From contig NZ_CP117883.1 of the NCBI RefSeq assembly GCF_028736215.1, forward strand, positions 1,798,001 through 1,862,000: a stretch of 64,000 nt of DNA, read 5' to 3'. Positions 1-7,607 of the stretch are shown one piece after another (the first letter of the stretch is position 1; each line of letters opens with the position of its first letter). The translations under genes were made by a program, and so were the position numbers. Source of the stretch: Mucilaginibacter sp. KACC 22773 (lineage in GTDB: Bacteria > Bacteroidota > Bacteroidia > Sphingobacteriales > Sphingobacteriaceae). A model generated the notes under the pieces. The model saw nothing but the letters and a program-made list of their open reading frames with translations. It was not told the origin of the DNA and made no database searches.

Positions 1-26
1 TTTAATTTATAGATGTATTATTGAGG

Positions 27-41
27 TTTTGTAAAATATAA
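27..41 (+). promoter_or_regulatory. Conserved upstream element of tonB copy 1
   Basis: The 15-base string TTTTGTAAAATATAA lies 58 bases before the first tonB-like start codon and recurs exactly 57 bases before the third (2257-2271). All three copies also carry an AATTCTTTRAA block just before ATG. Conservation in otherwise diverged leaders suggests a shared promoter or operator. That role is inferred; the match itself is seen. Confidence 0.4.
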
Positions 42-84
42 CGTCTTTGAAATCGTTATTTATGTATAAATAATTCTTTGAAAG

Positions 85-951
85 ATGCAATCGGCCAAAT
101 TTAGTTTGTACAAAGCCGAGTGGCTCGACTTTGTATTTGATCATCGTAACAAAGTGTACGGTGCCTACGAATTAAGGCAGCATTATGGGCGTACTTTGGC
201 AAAAGCACTGGCCATTACTTTGGCCGGTGTGGCTGTTTTTGTAGTGCTAAGCCTGATTTTTAAACCAAAATCGCCCGATAATTTAAAAATAACCCTTGTT
301 GATTTAACCCCGCAGCTTGTAAAACCTGCTGCGCCATTGAAACCAGCCGAACCGGTAAAGCCGGCTGAACCACCAAAACCAGTAGCGCCGGTTAAAGCAA
401 CGCAAAAGGTATCAACCACCAGGTTTGTTACCCCGGTGGTTGTGAGTACCGAGCCAACTGTTGAGCCGCCGGTAATTAGTAAAATTCAAGGTGCTATTGG
501 TAATGCTGATGTTAAGGTTGCAGGTGGCGAAAATGTTGAAAACGTACTTGATGTAGCTGATAAGTCGGGCGCCAGGGATGGTACCGGTACAAAGCCGGTG
601 GTTGTTCCTGTAGTGGATAATACCATACATGATTTTAACGCTCTTGAGGCTATGCCCGAACCTGCCGGCGGCGCAGTAGCGTGGAGCAGCTTTTTGCAGA
701 AAAACCTGCGGTTTCCTGTTGTGGCGCAGGAACAAGGTGTATCCGGGCGGGTGATCATGAGTTTTGTTATCGAAAAAGATGGTCGCTTATCAAACATAAC
801 AGTTGAGCGCGGCGTAGGGTTTGGGCTTGATGATGAGGCGTTGCGGGTACTTAAACTGGCTAAGCCCTGGAAACCGGGCATGCAGAACGGCCAGCCGGTG
901 CGTGTTAAATATGTAATACCAATTAAGTTTCAATTGGCCGAGAGTAATTAG
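85..951 (+). CDS. TonB family protein (energy transducer), tandem copy 1
   Basis: A 288-residue TonB-type protein, predicted to carry proton-motive force from ExbB/ExbD across the periplasm to outer-membrane receptors. It starts with a conserved cytoplasmic segment (AEWLDFVFDHRNKVYGAYEL, residues 11-30), followed by one membrane helix (about 41-59), a Pro/Lys/Glu-rich periplasmic stretch (about 75-105) and a TonB C-terminal domain (about 205-288, with GRVIMSFVIEKDG and the KPWKPGMQNG block). The cytoplasmic N-terminus is typical of Bacteroidota TonB proteins. It is the first of three tandem paralogues with no exbB/exbD nearby. ATG follows a conserved AATTCTTTGAA block. The receptor partner cannot be told from sequence. 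Confidence 0.9.
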   Translation: MQSAKFSLYKAEWLDFVFDHRNKVYGAYELRQHYGRTLAKALAITLAGVAVFVVLSLIFKPKSPDNLKITLVDLTPQLVKPAAPLKPAEPVKPAEPPKPVAPVKATQKVSTTRFVTPVVVSTEPTVEPPVISKIQGAIGNADVKVAGGENVENVLDVADKSGARDGTGTKPVVVPVVDNTIHDFNALEAMPEPAGGAVAWSSFLQKNLRFPVVAQEQGVSGRVIMSFVIEKDGRLSNITVERGVGFGLDDEALRVLKLAKPWKPGMQNGQPVRVKYVIPIKFQLAESN

Positions 952-1006
952 TTGTGAGTCTTTAGGTTGCCGGGCCCCGTATTATGATGGGCAGGAGTGG
1001 GCGATT

Positions 1007-1031
1007 GGCCCCGCACAACGCGGGGCCTTTT
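1007..1031 (+). terminator. Rho-independent terminator after tonB copy 1
   Basis: GGCCCCGC and GCGGGGCC form an 8-bp GC stem around a 5-base loop, followed by a short T tract (TTTTG). It separates copy 1 from copy 2, so the tandem tonB genes are probably separate transcription units. Confidence 0.75.
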
Positions 1032-1156
1032 GCTATCCCAATACGAAGGTTTTTGCCATCTCGCGGAATTTTATTTGGTAAATATCGATTAAATCAAAAT
1101 AAAATATACTATTTGTTTTGATTTGTCGTTATTTTTAGAATAAAATTCTTTAAACT

Positions 1157-1987
1157 ATGTCAGCAACAAAATTTAATTTGTACAATGCCGAGTGGCTCGA
1201 CCTTGTATTTGATCATCGTAACAAAACCTACGGTGCTTACGAACTGCGGCAGCATTATAGCCGTACCATGGGTAAAGCCATGGCGTTAACCTTTGCCGCC
1301 ATTACAGTTTGGGTGGTGGCAAGTGTGGCATTAAGGCATAAAGTTGATACAATAGTGGTTCATGAGTATCCAATGCCGCTGCCTTTGCCACCGCCAACAA
1401 CGGAAAAAGAGCACAAAATTTTGCCCCCAAAATCGGAGGATCTGCCTCAACCCAAAACACTTTCAAAAACACTGCGCTTTCCGCCGCCTGTTGTGGTGCC
1501 GGCCGAGCAAACGGTCGACCCGCATACCGTCGCCGATCTTCAAAAGTCAACCATAGCCAGTACCGATCATAGTGGTGAAGATGTACCCGAAAATATTTTG
1601 GAGACGTCTGGCGCAAAAGGGGGCGCTGGTGCGGCTAACCCTATTACCGAGGATGAAAAGGTAAGGCCTTTTACTGAGGTAGAAGTATTACCACAGCCCG
1701 ATGGCGGAATGGCCGGTTGGGCCAGGTTTTTACAAAACAACCTGCGGTACCCGGCTTTGGCGCGCGAAAACAATATATCGGGCAAAGTTTACATCAGCTT
1801 TATTGTTGAAAAAGATGGCCAGTTATCAAATATAACGGTAAGTCGCGGCCTGGGTTACGGTTTAGATGAGGAGTCGGTGCGCGTGTTAAAACTGGCCAAA
1901 CCATGGAAGCCTGGCATCCAGAATGGACACCCGGTTCGCGTAGCTTACAGCATTCCGTTTGCTTTTCAGCTGGCAGATGAGAATTAG
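1157..1987 (+). CDS. TonB family protein, tandem copy 2
   Basis: A 276-residue paralogue of the genes on either side. It has the same N-terminal block (AEWLDLVFDHRNKTYGAYEL), a membrane helix at about 41-58, a Pro-rich linker (about 72-100, with a PLPLPPP run) and a TonB C-terminal domain from about 190. It is the most diverged of the three: the linker is Pro/Thr/Lys rather than Pro/Ala/Lys/Glu, and the C-terminus reads YSIPFAFQL where the others read YVIPIKFQL or YVIPMNFQL. It has its own leader with an AAATTCTTTAAA block before ATG. A different receptor partner or induction condition is an inference. Confidence 0.88.
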   Translation: MSATKFNLYNAEWLDLVFDHRNKTYGAYELRQHYSRTMGKAMALTFAAITVWVVASVALRHKVDTIVVHEYPMPLPLPPPTTEKEHKILPPKSEDLPQPKTLSKTLRFPPPVVVPAEQTVDPHTVADLQKSTIASTDHSGEDVPENILETSGAKGGAGAANPITEDEKVRPFTEVEVLPQPDGGMAGWARFLQNNLRYPALARENNISGKVYISFIVEKDGQLSNITVSRGLGYGLDEESVRVLKLAKPWKPGIQNGHPVRVAYSIPFAFQLADEN

Positions 1988-2001
1988 TGATGGGTTGGGT
2001 T

Positions 2002-2203
2002 GGGGGGACCGGGTTCGGGTTGCGTGTTACAAGGTTGGGGATGTCAGGGCCGGGTTACGGGTTGCGAGGACAAGCTAAAAGGTTCGGGTTGCGGGTTGCT
2101 AGGTTCGGGCAGAATAGGAGCCAGGCAAATTAATTGATGCGCCTTACCCGAACCTCGTAACACGCAACCCGAGCCTCGCAAATCGTAACACGCAACCCAT
2201 AAG
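2002..2203. repeat. Inverted and direct repeats between tonB copies 2 and 3
   Basis: The 326-base gap (1988-2313) holds several imperfect copies of GGTTCGGGTTGCGGGTTGC / GGGTTGCGTGTTAC, then reverse complements (CGTAACACGCAACCCGAG, twice). RNA from here could fold into a long hairpin. There is no ORF. The repeats may act as a termination or processing structure, or may be a dispersed element; the sequence does not decide. Confidence 0.6.
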
Positions 2204-2256
2204 AAAATGAAATTTTGATGAAATTTATTTTTTTGACAATATGATATTTTTTCATG

Positions 2257-2271
2257 TTTTGTAAAATATAA
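2257..2271 (+). promoter_or_regulatory. Conserved upstream element of tonB copy 3
   Basis: TTTTGTAAAATATAA is identical to the element at 27-41 and lies at nearly the same distance (57 against 58 bases) from the start codon. Copy 2 lacks an exact match. Confidence 0.4.
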
Positions 2272-2313
2272 TAAATGCCTATTCGTTATAATGGAAATTT
2301 AATTCTTTAAAAT

Positions 2314-3138
2314 ATGCCTATCACGAAATTTGATTTGTACAATGCCGAGTGGCTCGACCTTGTATTTGACCATCGTAACAAAGAATACGGAGCTTATGAA
2401 TTAAGACAACACTATGGCCGAACCATGAGTAAGGCAATGGGTTTAACTTTTGCAGGTATCGCGGTTATCATAGTATCGACCTTTGTTTTTAAAGGCAAAC
2501 CTGCGGCAATGGTTAAAATGACTCCTGTTGATCTGACTACCGTTCTGATTCAACCCCCGGTTGCGCCGCCAAAAAAGGCCGAACCTCCAAAATCTACCGA
2601 ACCACCTAAGCCTGTTGAGCCGGTAAAAACAGTTGCAAGCCTGCCACCCGTTGTGGTACCTAATGATCCCATTGTGCAACCGCATACTAATGCCGAATTG
2701 ATGGCAAGTACAATTGGAGCCACAGATAGTAAAGGAGCTGATAAACCTGGCAATGCCATGGATGTTAATACAAATAAGGGCACAACAGGTACCGGCCCTG
2801 CGGTTGATAATGCCATACATGATATGGATGGCACCCTTGAAGCAATGCCCGAACCGGTAGGTGGTGCAGCGGCGTGGAGTAAATTTTTGCAAAAGAATTT
2901 GAGGTTTCCGGCGGTAGCGCAGGAGCAGGGTGTATCTGGCAGAGTGTTGATGAGTTTTGTGATAGAAAAAGATGGCTCGCTGTCAAATATAAAGGTTGAA
3001 CGTGGGGCCGGTTACGGGTTTGATGAAGAAGCCGCCCGGGTACTAAAGCTGGCGAAGGCCTGGAAACCCGGCATGCAAAACGGCCAGCCCGTGCGGGTTA
3101 AATATGTAATACCAATGAATTTTCAATTAGCCGAATAG
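2314..3138 (+). CDS. TonB family protein, tandem copy 3
   Basis: A 274-residue paralogue closest to copy 1. It has the AEWLDLVFDHRNKEYGAYEL N-terminus, a membrane helix at about 41-60, a PPKKAEPPKSTEPPKPVEPVK linker and a TonB C-terminal domain ending in YVIPMNFQLAE. The DNA near the end is nearly the same as copy 1 (GGCATGCA.AACGGCCAGCC), pointing to recent duplication or gene conversion. It was probably formed with copies 1 and 2 by serial tandem duplication of gene plus leader. Confidence 0.9.
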   Translation: MPITKFDLYNAEWLDLVFDHRNKEYGAYELRQHYGRTMSKAMGLTFAGIAVIIVSTFVFKGKPAAMVKMTPVDLTTVLIQPPVAPPKKAEPPKSTEPPKPVEPVKTVASLPPVVVPNDPIVQPHTNAELMASTIGATDSKGADKPGNAMDVNTNKGTTGTGPAVDNAIHDMDGTLEAMPEPVGGAAAWSKFLQKNLRFPAVAQEQGVSGRVLMSFVIEKDGSLSNIKVERGAGYGFDEEAARVLKLAKAWKPGMQNGQPVRVKYVIPMNFQLAE

Positions 3139-3203
3139 TGAGTGGTGAGTAGTGAATGTTGAGCAGTGAGTTGAGTCAATGGTGAGTAATGAGTGAGCAG
3201 TGT
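3138..3203. repeat. GTGAGT-type degenerate tandem repeat
   Basis: Degenerate repeats of GTGAGTNGTGAGTNATGA follow tonB copy 3. They resemble in composition the perfect 7-bp array at 34576-34679. Confidence 0.4.
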
Positions 3204-3225
3204 GTGTAGAATGGTGATTGTGTTT

Positions 3226-3256
3226 GGCCTCCGGAGCTTGTCCGGGGGCTTTTTTT
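3226..3256 (+). terminator. Rho-independent terminator after tonB copy 3
   Basis: GCCTCCGG and CCGGGGGC pair (one G-U) around a 7-base loop, followed by seven T. It closes the tonB cluster and lies against the convergent acetyltransferase gene. Confidence 0.75.
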
Positions 3257-4055
3257 AGCCAATATTGCCCGCTATCCGGTTGTAAATGCTGGAAAATATT
3301 ACATTCCGGGCTTTGCCCAGGCGCATTCTTTTGGCGGTGCGTATTTCTTTATACCCCTTTTCATACAAAAAGTTTACAGCATTGCTGTTATTTTTAGGGA
3401 ATGCAATTTTATCATTGGTGCGTAAATGTAGTTTCATCAGCTCAATACCTGCGCACGCGGTGTTGGCAATTATCAAACCCTCGCCAAGGCCTGGCAAATA
3501 GTAGCCTTCAATGGTATCATCGTTGCAGTATATCAATCCTGTTTCAACATGATCGCGGAGTAGTGGCTCCCTGTTTTCCTGCGAGTTTGTTTGGTCGATA
3601 GCCAGAATTTGTTGCAGGAATTTTTCCTGGTACGTTTTGATATTTGTTGTGGGTAATCCTGGTAGTTGTATCTGTATATCTTTAAAGAACAGGTATTCTG
3701 TTTCGGTGATAAAACCGGCTTTTTCATAAACAGGCGCACCCATCGCGGTAGCAATTAAATTGATGGTTTGGCAACGATGTTGGTGGGCAATATCAACCAG
3801 GTTTTGTGTAATGTAAAAGCCAATACCTTTGCTTCTGTGTTCGGGGTGTACAATGATGTGGCCCAGCCATGCTACATCGGCGTGTATGATGGCCGCGCCG
3901 ATGCCGGCTATGGCGTCATTAATAACTACTTTAATCGGAAAGCAGAAAGGCGAGTCAACATAAAAGTAAAAATTAGGCACAATATCGGGCCAGTCGGCTG
4001 GTTGTAACTGATTAAGCAGGCCGATGTCTGGTTGAGTAAATATTGAGGTTTCCAT
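3255..4055 (-). CDS. GNAT family N-acetyltransferase (two-domain)
   Basis: A 266-residue acetyl-CoA-dependent acetyltransferase. The GNAT core is at about 30-130, with HPEHRSKGIGFYITQNLV as the acetyl-CoA pyrophosphate loop (R/Q-x-x-G-x-G/A type). A C-terminal part of about 110 residues resembles the extra domain of two-domain GNATs. The substrate is unknown. It lies 21 bases downstream of another GNAT gene on the same strand, so the two are probably co-transcribed. Confidence 0.8.
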   Translation of the reverse strand: METSIFTQPDIGLLNQLQPADWPDIVPNFYFYVDSPFCFPIKVVINDAIAGIGAAIIHADVAWLGHIIVHPEHRSKGIGFYITQNLVDIAHQHRCQTINLIATAMGAPVYEKAGFITETEYLFFKDIQIQLPGLPTTNIKTYQEKFLQQILAIDQTNSQENREPLLRDHVETGLIYCNDDTIEGYYLPGLGEGLIIANTACAGIELMKLHLRTNDKIAFPKNNSNAVNFLYEKGYKEIRTAKRMRLGKARNVIFSSIYNRIAGNIG

Positions 4056-4076
4056 ACAGGGGAAGAATATTAGTAA

Positions 4077-4532
4077 CTACAACACCTTCCGGAAGCAGAT
4101 GCTATCCGGCAAATCAACATATGGCCCATATTGAGGAATGGGTAAGTAGCCTGATTTTGGATACAAACTCAACGCCTCCACTTGCTTTTTGCCGGTTTCA
4201 AGCACGGTGTATTTGTAGCCTAAGCTATGCGCCCAGGTTTCCAGTTCATTTAAAATCAATTTGCTTATACCATTGCCGCGTGCGTTGGGGTGTACAAACA
4301 TCCGTTTTACTTCCACCGCGTCAGCATCGTATAATTTAAAGCAGCCGCACCCGGCAGGTTGATTATTAAGATAAGCTACCACCACGGTATCATTTTTTTC
4401 GATCACGTTGTGCTGGTCGTAAATGTCCATCATGTCGCCATTTCGGTTGCGCAAATCAGCATCAAGTTGGGTTACCAGCGTGCGGAAATCGGGATTGTTG
4501 CTGGTGGTGCGGGTGATACGGAGAGTGTTCAT
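4077..4532 (-). CDS. GNAT family N-acetyltransferase
   Basis: A 151-residue single-domain acetyltransferase. HPNARGNGISKLILNELETW is the acetyl-CoA loop and following helix, and MFVHPNARGNGIS is typical of small Bacteroidota GNATs. The substrate cannot be read from sequence. It is the promoter-proximal gene of the pair with the two-domain GNAT. The length is normal for the family. Confidence 0.82.
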   Translation of the reverse strand: MNTLRITRTTSNNPDFRTLVTQLDADLRNRNGDMMDIYDQHNVIEKNDTVVVAYLNNQPAGCGCFKLYDADAVEVKRMFVHPNARGNGISKLILNELETWAHSLGYKYTVLETGKKQVEALSLYPKSGYLPIPQYGPYVDLPDSICFRKVL

Positions 4533-4702
4533 GTTGTAAAAATAACAGAAGATACAGAAAAGTTGGATTTGAGGTAAGATAATTTTAAGGAATGGAATTT
4601 TATCAGCTTTGAATTGCGGAAACCACGCATTTTAATAAAGTAATAAATGCGTTAATCAAACCTTTTTGATAATACATTGTCGTACTTACAAATTAACTTT
4701 AT

Positions 4703-5230
4703 ATGAAAAAAATAATTTTCGCCGTAATGGCACTGTTAAGCTTTTTTAGCTTTAAGGCAGCCGATGCCCAGGTAAGTGTAAGTCTTGGTATCAACATCGG
4801 AAGTCAGCCAGCATGGGGGCCCGTTGGTTACGATTATGCCCGTTACTATTATATGCCCGATATTGATGTATATTACTCCGTGCCAACACATCAGTATGTT
4901 TACTACCAAAACAATGCCTGGATAAAGGCAAGTGTACTACCCGGCAGATACGGTAATTTTGATCCTTATCAAAGCTACAAAGTTGTAATAAACGAAAGGG
5001 ACCCGTGGTTAAGGAACAACGTTTACCGTACAAAGTACGCCACTTACAAGGGCCGTCATGACCAGGTTATTATCCGCGATAGCCGTGACGAAAAATATCG
5101 TGACCATTGGGATAATGGAAAGCACAAGGGTTGGGACAAGCAAAAATATAAGAAGCAAAAGAATGAAGGGGGCGATGATGACCATGGTAATGGACACGGC
5201 AAGGGGCATGGCCATAAAGACAAAGATTAA
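4703..5230 (+). CDS. Secreted protein with His/Asp-rich tail
   Basis: A 175-residue protein I do not assign to a named family. A Sec signal peptide (KKIIFAVMALLSFFSFKAADA, cleavage near 22) precedes a Tyr-rich region (DYARYYYMPDIDVYYSVPTHQYVYYQN). Such sequences occur in small secreted Bacteroidota proteins. The last 50 residues are very charged and end GNGHGKGHGHKDKD, which could bind metal ions (inference). Transcription is probably independent: it diverges from the GNAT pair and is followed by the cold-shock gene. Confidence 0.8.
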   Translation: MKKIIFAVMALLSFFSFKAADAQVSVSLGINIGSQPAWGPVGYDYARYYYMPDIDVYYSVPTHQYVYYQNNAWIKASVLPGRYGNFDPYQSYKVVINERDPWLRNNVYRTKYATYKGRHDQVIIRDSRDEKYRDHWDNGKHKGWDKQKYKKQKNEGGDDDHGNGHGKGHGHKDKD

Positions 5231-5310
5231 TTGCCTGTTTTTTAATAAAGCTTATTTTTTACCAAAAATTAAACTATTTTACCAATAGTAAAAATGTCAA
5301 TTATTTAGTG

Positions 5311-5318
5311 TATGTTTG
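5311..5318 (+). promoter_or_regulatory. Putative -7 box of cold-shock gene
   Basis: TATGTTTG fits the Bacteroidota -7 consensus TAnnTTTG and lies 22 bases before the ATG at 5341. I see no clean TTTG -33 box at the usual spacing. If used, it would give a leader of only about 15 bases. Confidence 0.4.
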
Positions 5319-5340
5319 CAACTTATTAATATACAATATA

Positions 5341-5532
5341 ATGCAACAAGGAACAGTAAAATTTTTTAATGACGAAAAAGGTTTCGGATTTATTACCCCG
5401 GCAAATGGCGGAAGCGAAATTTTCGTACACTCATCTGGTTTAATTGACAACATTCGCGAGAATAACTCAGTTAGCTATGACGTAGAAGAAGGTCGTAAAG
5501 GCCCAAATGCAGTAAATGTTAAAATAGTTTAA
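5341..5532 (+). CDS. Cold-shock domain protein (CspA family)
   Basis: A 63-residue single-OB-fold RNA/ssDNA-binding protein. RNP1 (KGFGFI, residues 13-18) and RNP2 (IFVHSS, 27-32) are intact, and MQQGTVKFFN is the classic N-terminus. I chose the ATG at 5341 because this motif begins there; an in-frame ATG at 5308 would add 11 residues foreign to the family. The acts-as-RNA-chaperone role comes from the family. It is followed at once by a strong terminator. Confidence 0.95.
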   Translation: MQQGTVKFFNDEKGFGFITPANGGSEIFVHSSGLIDNIRENNSVSYDVEEGRKGPNAVNVKIV

Positions 5533-5554
5533 TACTCTATATAATCATTTGTAA

Positions 5555-5587
5555 AGCCCGTTCCTGCAAAGGAGCGGGCTTTTTTTT
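5555..5587 (+). terminator. Rho-independent terminator after cold-shock gene
   Basis: AGCCCGTTCCT pairs with AGGAGCGGGCT (11 bp, one G-U) around a 4-base loop, then a T tract of seven or eight. Strong. Confidence 0.9.
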
Positions 5588-5737
5588 GGGCTTTGGTCGT
5601 GGCATCGTTTTCTATCGTTTACGTAAATCAATTTTGACTATTAACTTTTGAATTTATAAAATCAATTTCTCCATTCTCTTGTTAAACAAGCAGTAAAAGC
5701 CGCCGTTGTGGTTGCTGAATGCAAAAACAAATGAATT

Positions 5738-7552
5738 ATGACGGCTTGGTTTTTTAAAAATAGGTGGCGAAAAACAGCGACAATAGGTGTGGCCATATTG
5801 GCCGTTATCCTGATCGCGGTGGTGCTTTTTTTAAATAGTTTTTTAAGCAGAACCCTCTCGTCGAAATTTAAAGAGGCTGTGCTTAAAGGCACCGACAGCC
5901 TGTACCGGGTAAATTTTAGCAAACTTGATCTGAACGTATTTAATGGCAGCGCCGTATTGCACGATATCACCTTTACCCCCGATACCGCTATATCCCACAG
6001 GCTGCAACAGTCTGGCAATGCCCCCGGTCATTTACTGGAACTAAAAGTAAAGCGACTGGAAGTTTCGGACGCGCATCCCTTAGATATCTGGCTGCATAAA
6101 AAGATAGAAGTAGCATTGATCGACCTCAACAATCCAGAAATATACATCAGCAAAAACGAATATAAGCATCAGCCCAAAAAGCCTGCAGACAAGCGCACCC
6201 TTTATCAAAAGATTTCTGCAAGTTTTAAGCTGATCCATGTAGACGATATCCGCCTGGGCGGTATCAGCTTTACCTACCGGGATAAATCGGGCCCGAAGCC
6301 ATCCGTCCATGTATTAAAAGAGGTGGATATACACGCTACCGGCCTTCTTATTGATTCCACAACGCAGGCAGATACCACCCGAACGCTTTATTGCCGTGAT
6401 ATTGTTGCCCGTCTTAAGCATTATACGGGTAAATCGGCAAACGGGCTGTATACCTATAAAATAAATTCAATGAAGCTGTCCACCAAAACCTCGCGGCTTG
6501 ATATTGCCGGGGTAGATGTACAGCCGCTTGCCCTGAGTGAATACCTGGCCAAAAGCCGAACCGACCGTTTTGGCCTGCACCTGGATGCCATTATACTGCA
6601 CCATTTTAACTACCGGAACTATAGCCGGGGCCAAAGTTTGGATGTAAACCGAATGGTGCTAAGCAGGGGCGAGTTCAGCATGTTCAGCAACCCCAACGGG
6701 CCGCTTAAAACTGCCGATAGGTTAGTCACTTTTCCTAACTGGGCTATTCGCCGGTTAAAAATGGGGCTGCAGATTGATACCCTTGATATTAAAAACCTTG
6801 ATGTAAATTACAGCGAATTCAAGAAAGATAAATCGCACAAAACCGGTACCGTAAAGTTTAACGCTGTAACAGGCAGGTTTCTTAACCTTACCAATAAAAC
6901 AGCCCTGTTGCAAAAACAGCCCCTGGCTACTGTAAGCCTTAGCACATTGTTTATGGGCACGGGCAGGTTAAACCTAAGCTTTGGCTTTAACCTTGCCGAT
7001 GCCGGCTATAGTTACAGCTACAAAGGCCACATGGGCGCCATGGAACTGGCCGATGTTAATACCGCTGTAATGCCGCTTGGGTTGGTGCGCTTTACATCCG
7101 GCAGTGTAACCAGTCTTGACTTTAATATCCACGGCAATCAGCATTTATCTACGGGCAAGGTTACACTTTTATATAACAACCTAAAGGTTGATGTGCTGAA
7201 ACCCGACGAACAAAAAGGTTACGCCACAAAAGGAATCAAATCGCTATTGGCAAATGCACTGATACTTAAAAGCGATAACCCCGATAACGACAAAACTATA
7301 CCCCGCGTGGCCGATGTCGCTTTTATTCGGCCCAAAAACTTTCCTTACTTTAAAACCATCTGGCTTACCCTGCTCGGCGGTCTTAAAGGCTGTGCCGGCA
7401 TAGGAAAGGCCGACGAAAAGGCAAAAAATCAGCCGCTTACCCAAAACGAACAAAAAGAAAAGGCCGAAGCGCTGAAAAAGGCGCAGGAAAAAAAGGATAA
7501 AGAAGACCAAAAATTTAAAGAGAAGCTGCAAGGTAAAGAAAAATCAAGTTGA
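5738..7552 (+). CDS. Membrane-anchored AsmA-like/unknown protein
   Basis: A 604-residue protein with one N-terminal membrane helix (about 13-33, TIGVAILAVILIAVVLFL) and a long predicted periplasmic part. The segment after the helix (YRVNFSKLDLNVFNGSAVLHDITF, describing lines of beta structure) resembles the AsmA/DUF748-type repeat start seen in envelope proteins thought to handle lipid transport. The C-terminal 50 residues are an almost pure Lys/Glu/Gln coiled-coil-like tail. The AsmA link is inferred from pattern only. It lies 55 bases before the DUF5686 gene and may share its transcript. Confidence 0.6.
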   Translation: MTAWFFKNRWRKTATIGVAILAVILIAVVLFLNSFLSRTLSSKFKEAVLKGTDSLYRVNFSKLDLNVFNGSAVLHDITFTPDTAISHRLQQSGNAPGHLLELKVKRLEVSDAHPLDIWLHKKIEVALIDLNNPEIYISKNEYKHQPKKPADKRTLYQKISASFKLIHVDDIRLGGISFTYRDKSGPKPSVHVLKEVDIHATGLLIDSTTQADTTRTLYCRDIVARLKHYTGKSANGLYTYKINSMKLSTKTSRLDIAGVDVQPLALSEYLAKSRTDRFGLHLDAIILHHFNYRNYSRGQSLDVNRMVLSRGEFSMFSNPNGPLKTADRLVTFPNWAIRRLKMGLQIDTLDIKNLDVNYSEFKKDKSHKTGTVKFNAVTGRFLNLTNKTALLQKQPLATVSLSTLFMGTGRLNLSFGFNLADAGYSYSYKGHMGAMELADVNTAVMPLGLVRFTSGSVTSLDFNIHGNQHLSTGKVTLLYNNLKVDVLKPDEQKGYATKGIKSLLANALILKSDNPDNDKTIPRVADVAFIRPKNFPYFKTIWLTLLGGLKGCAGIGKADEKAKNQPLTQNEQKEKAEALKKAQEKKDKEDQKFKEKLQGKEKSS

Positions 7553-7607
7553 TAAACGCCAGATTGGTAGCGTTTGGCCTGATGGAGGAGCGCCTATTTT
7601 AATAATT

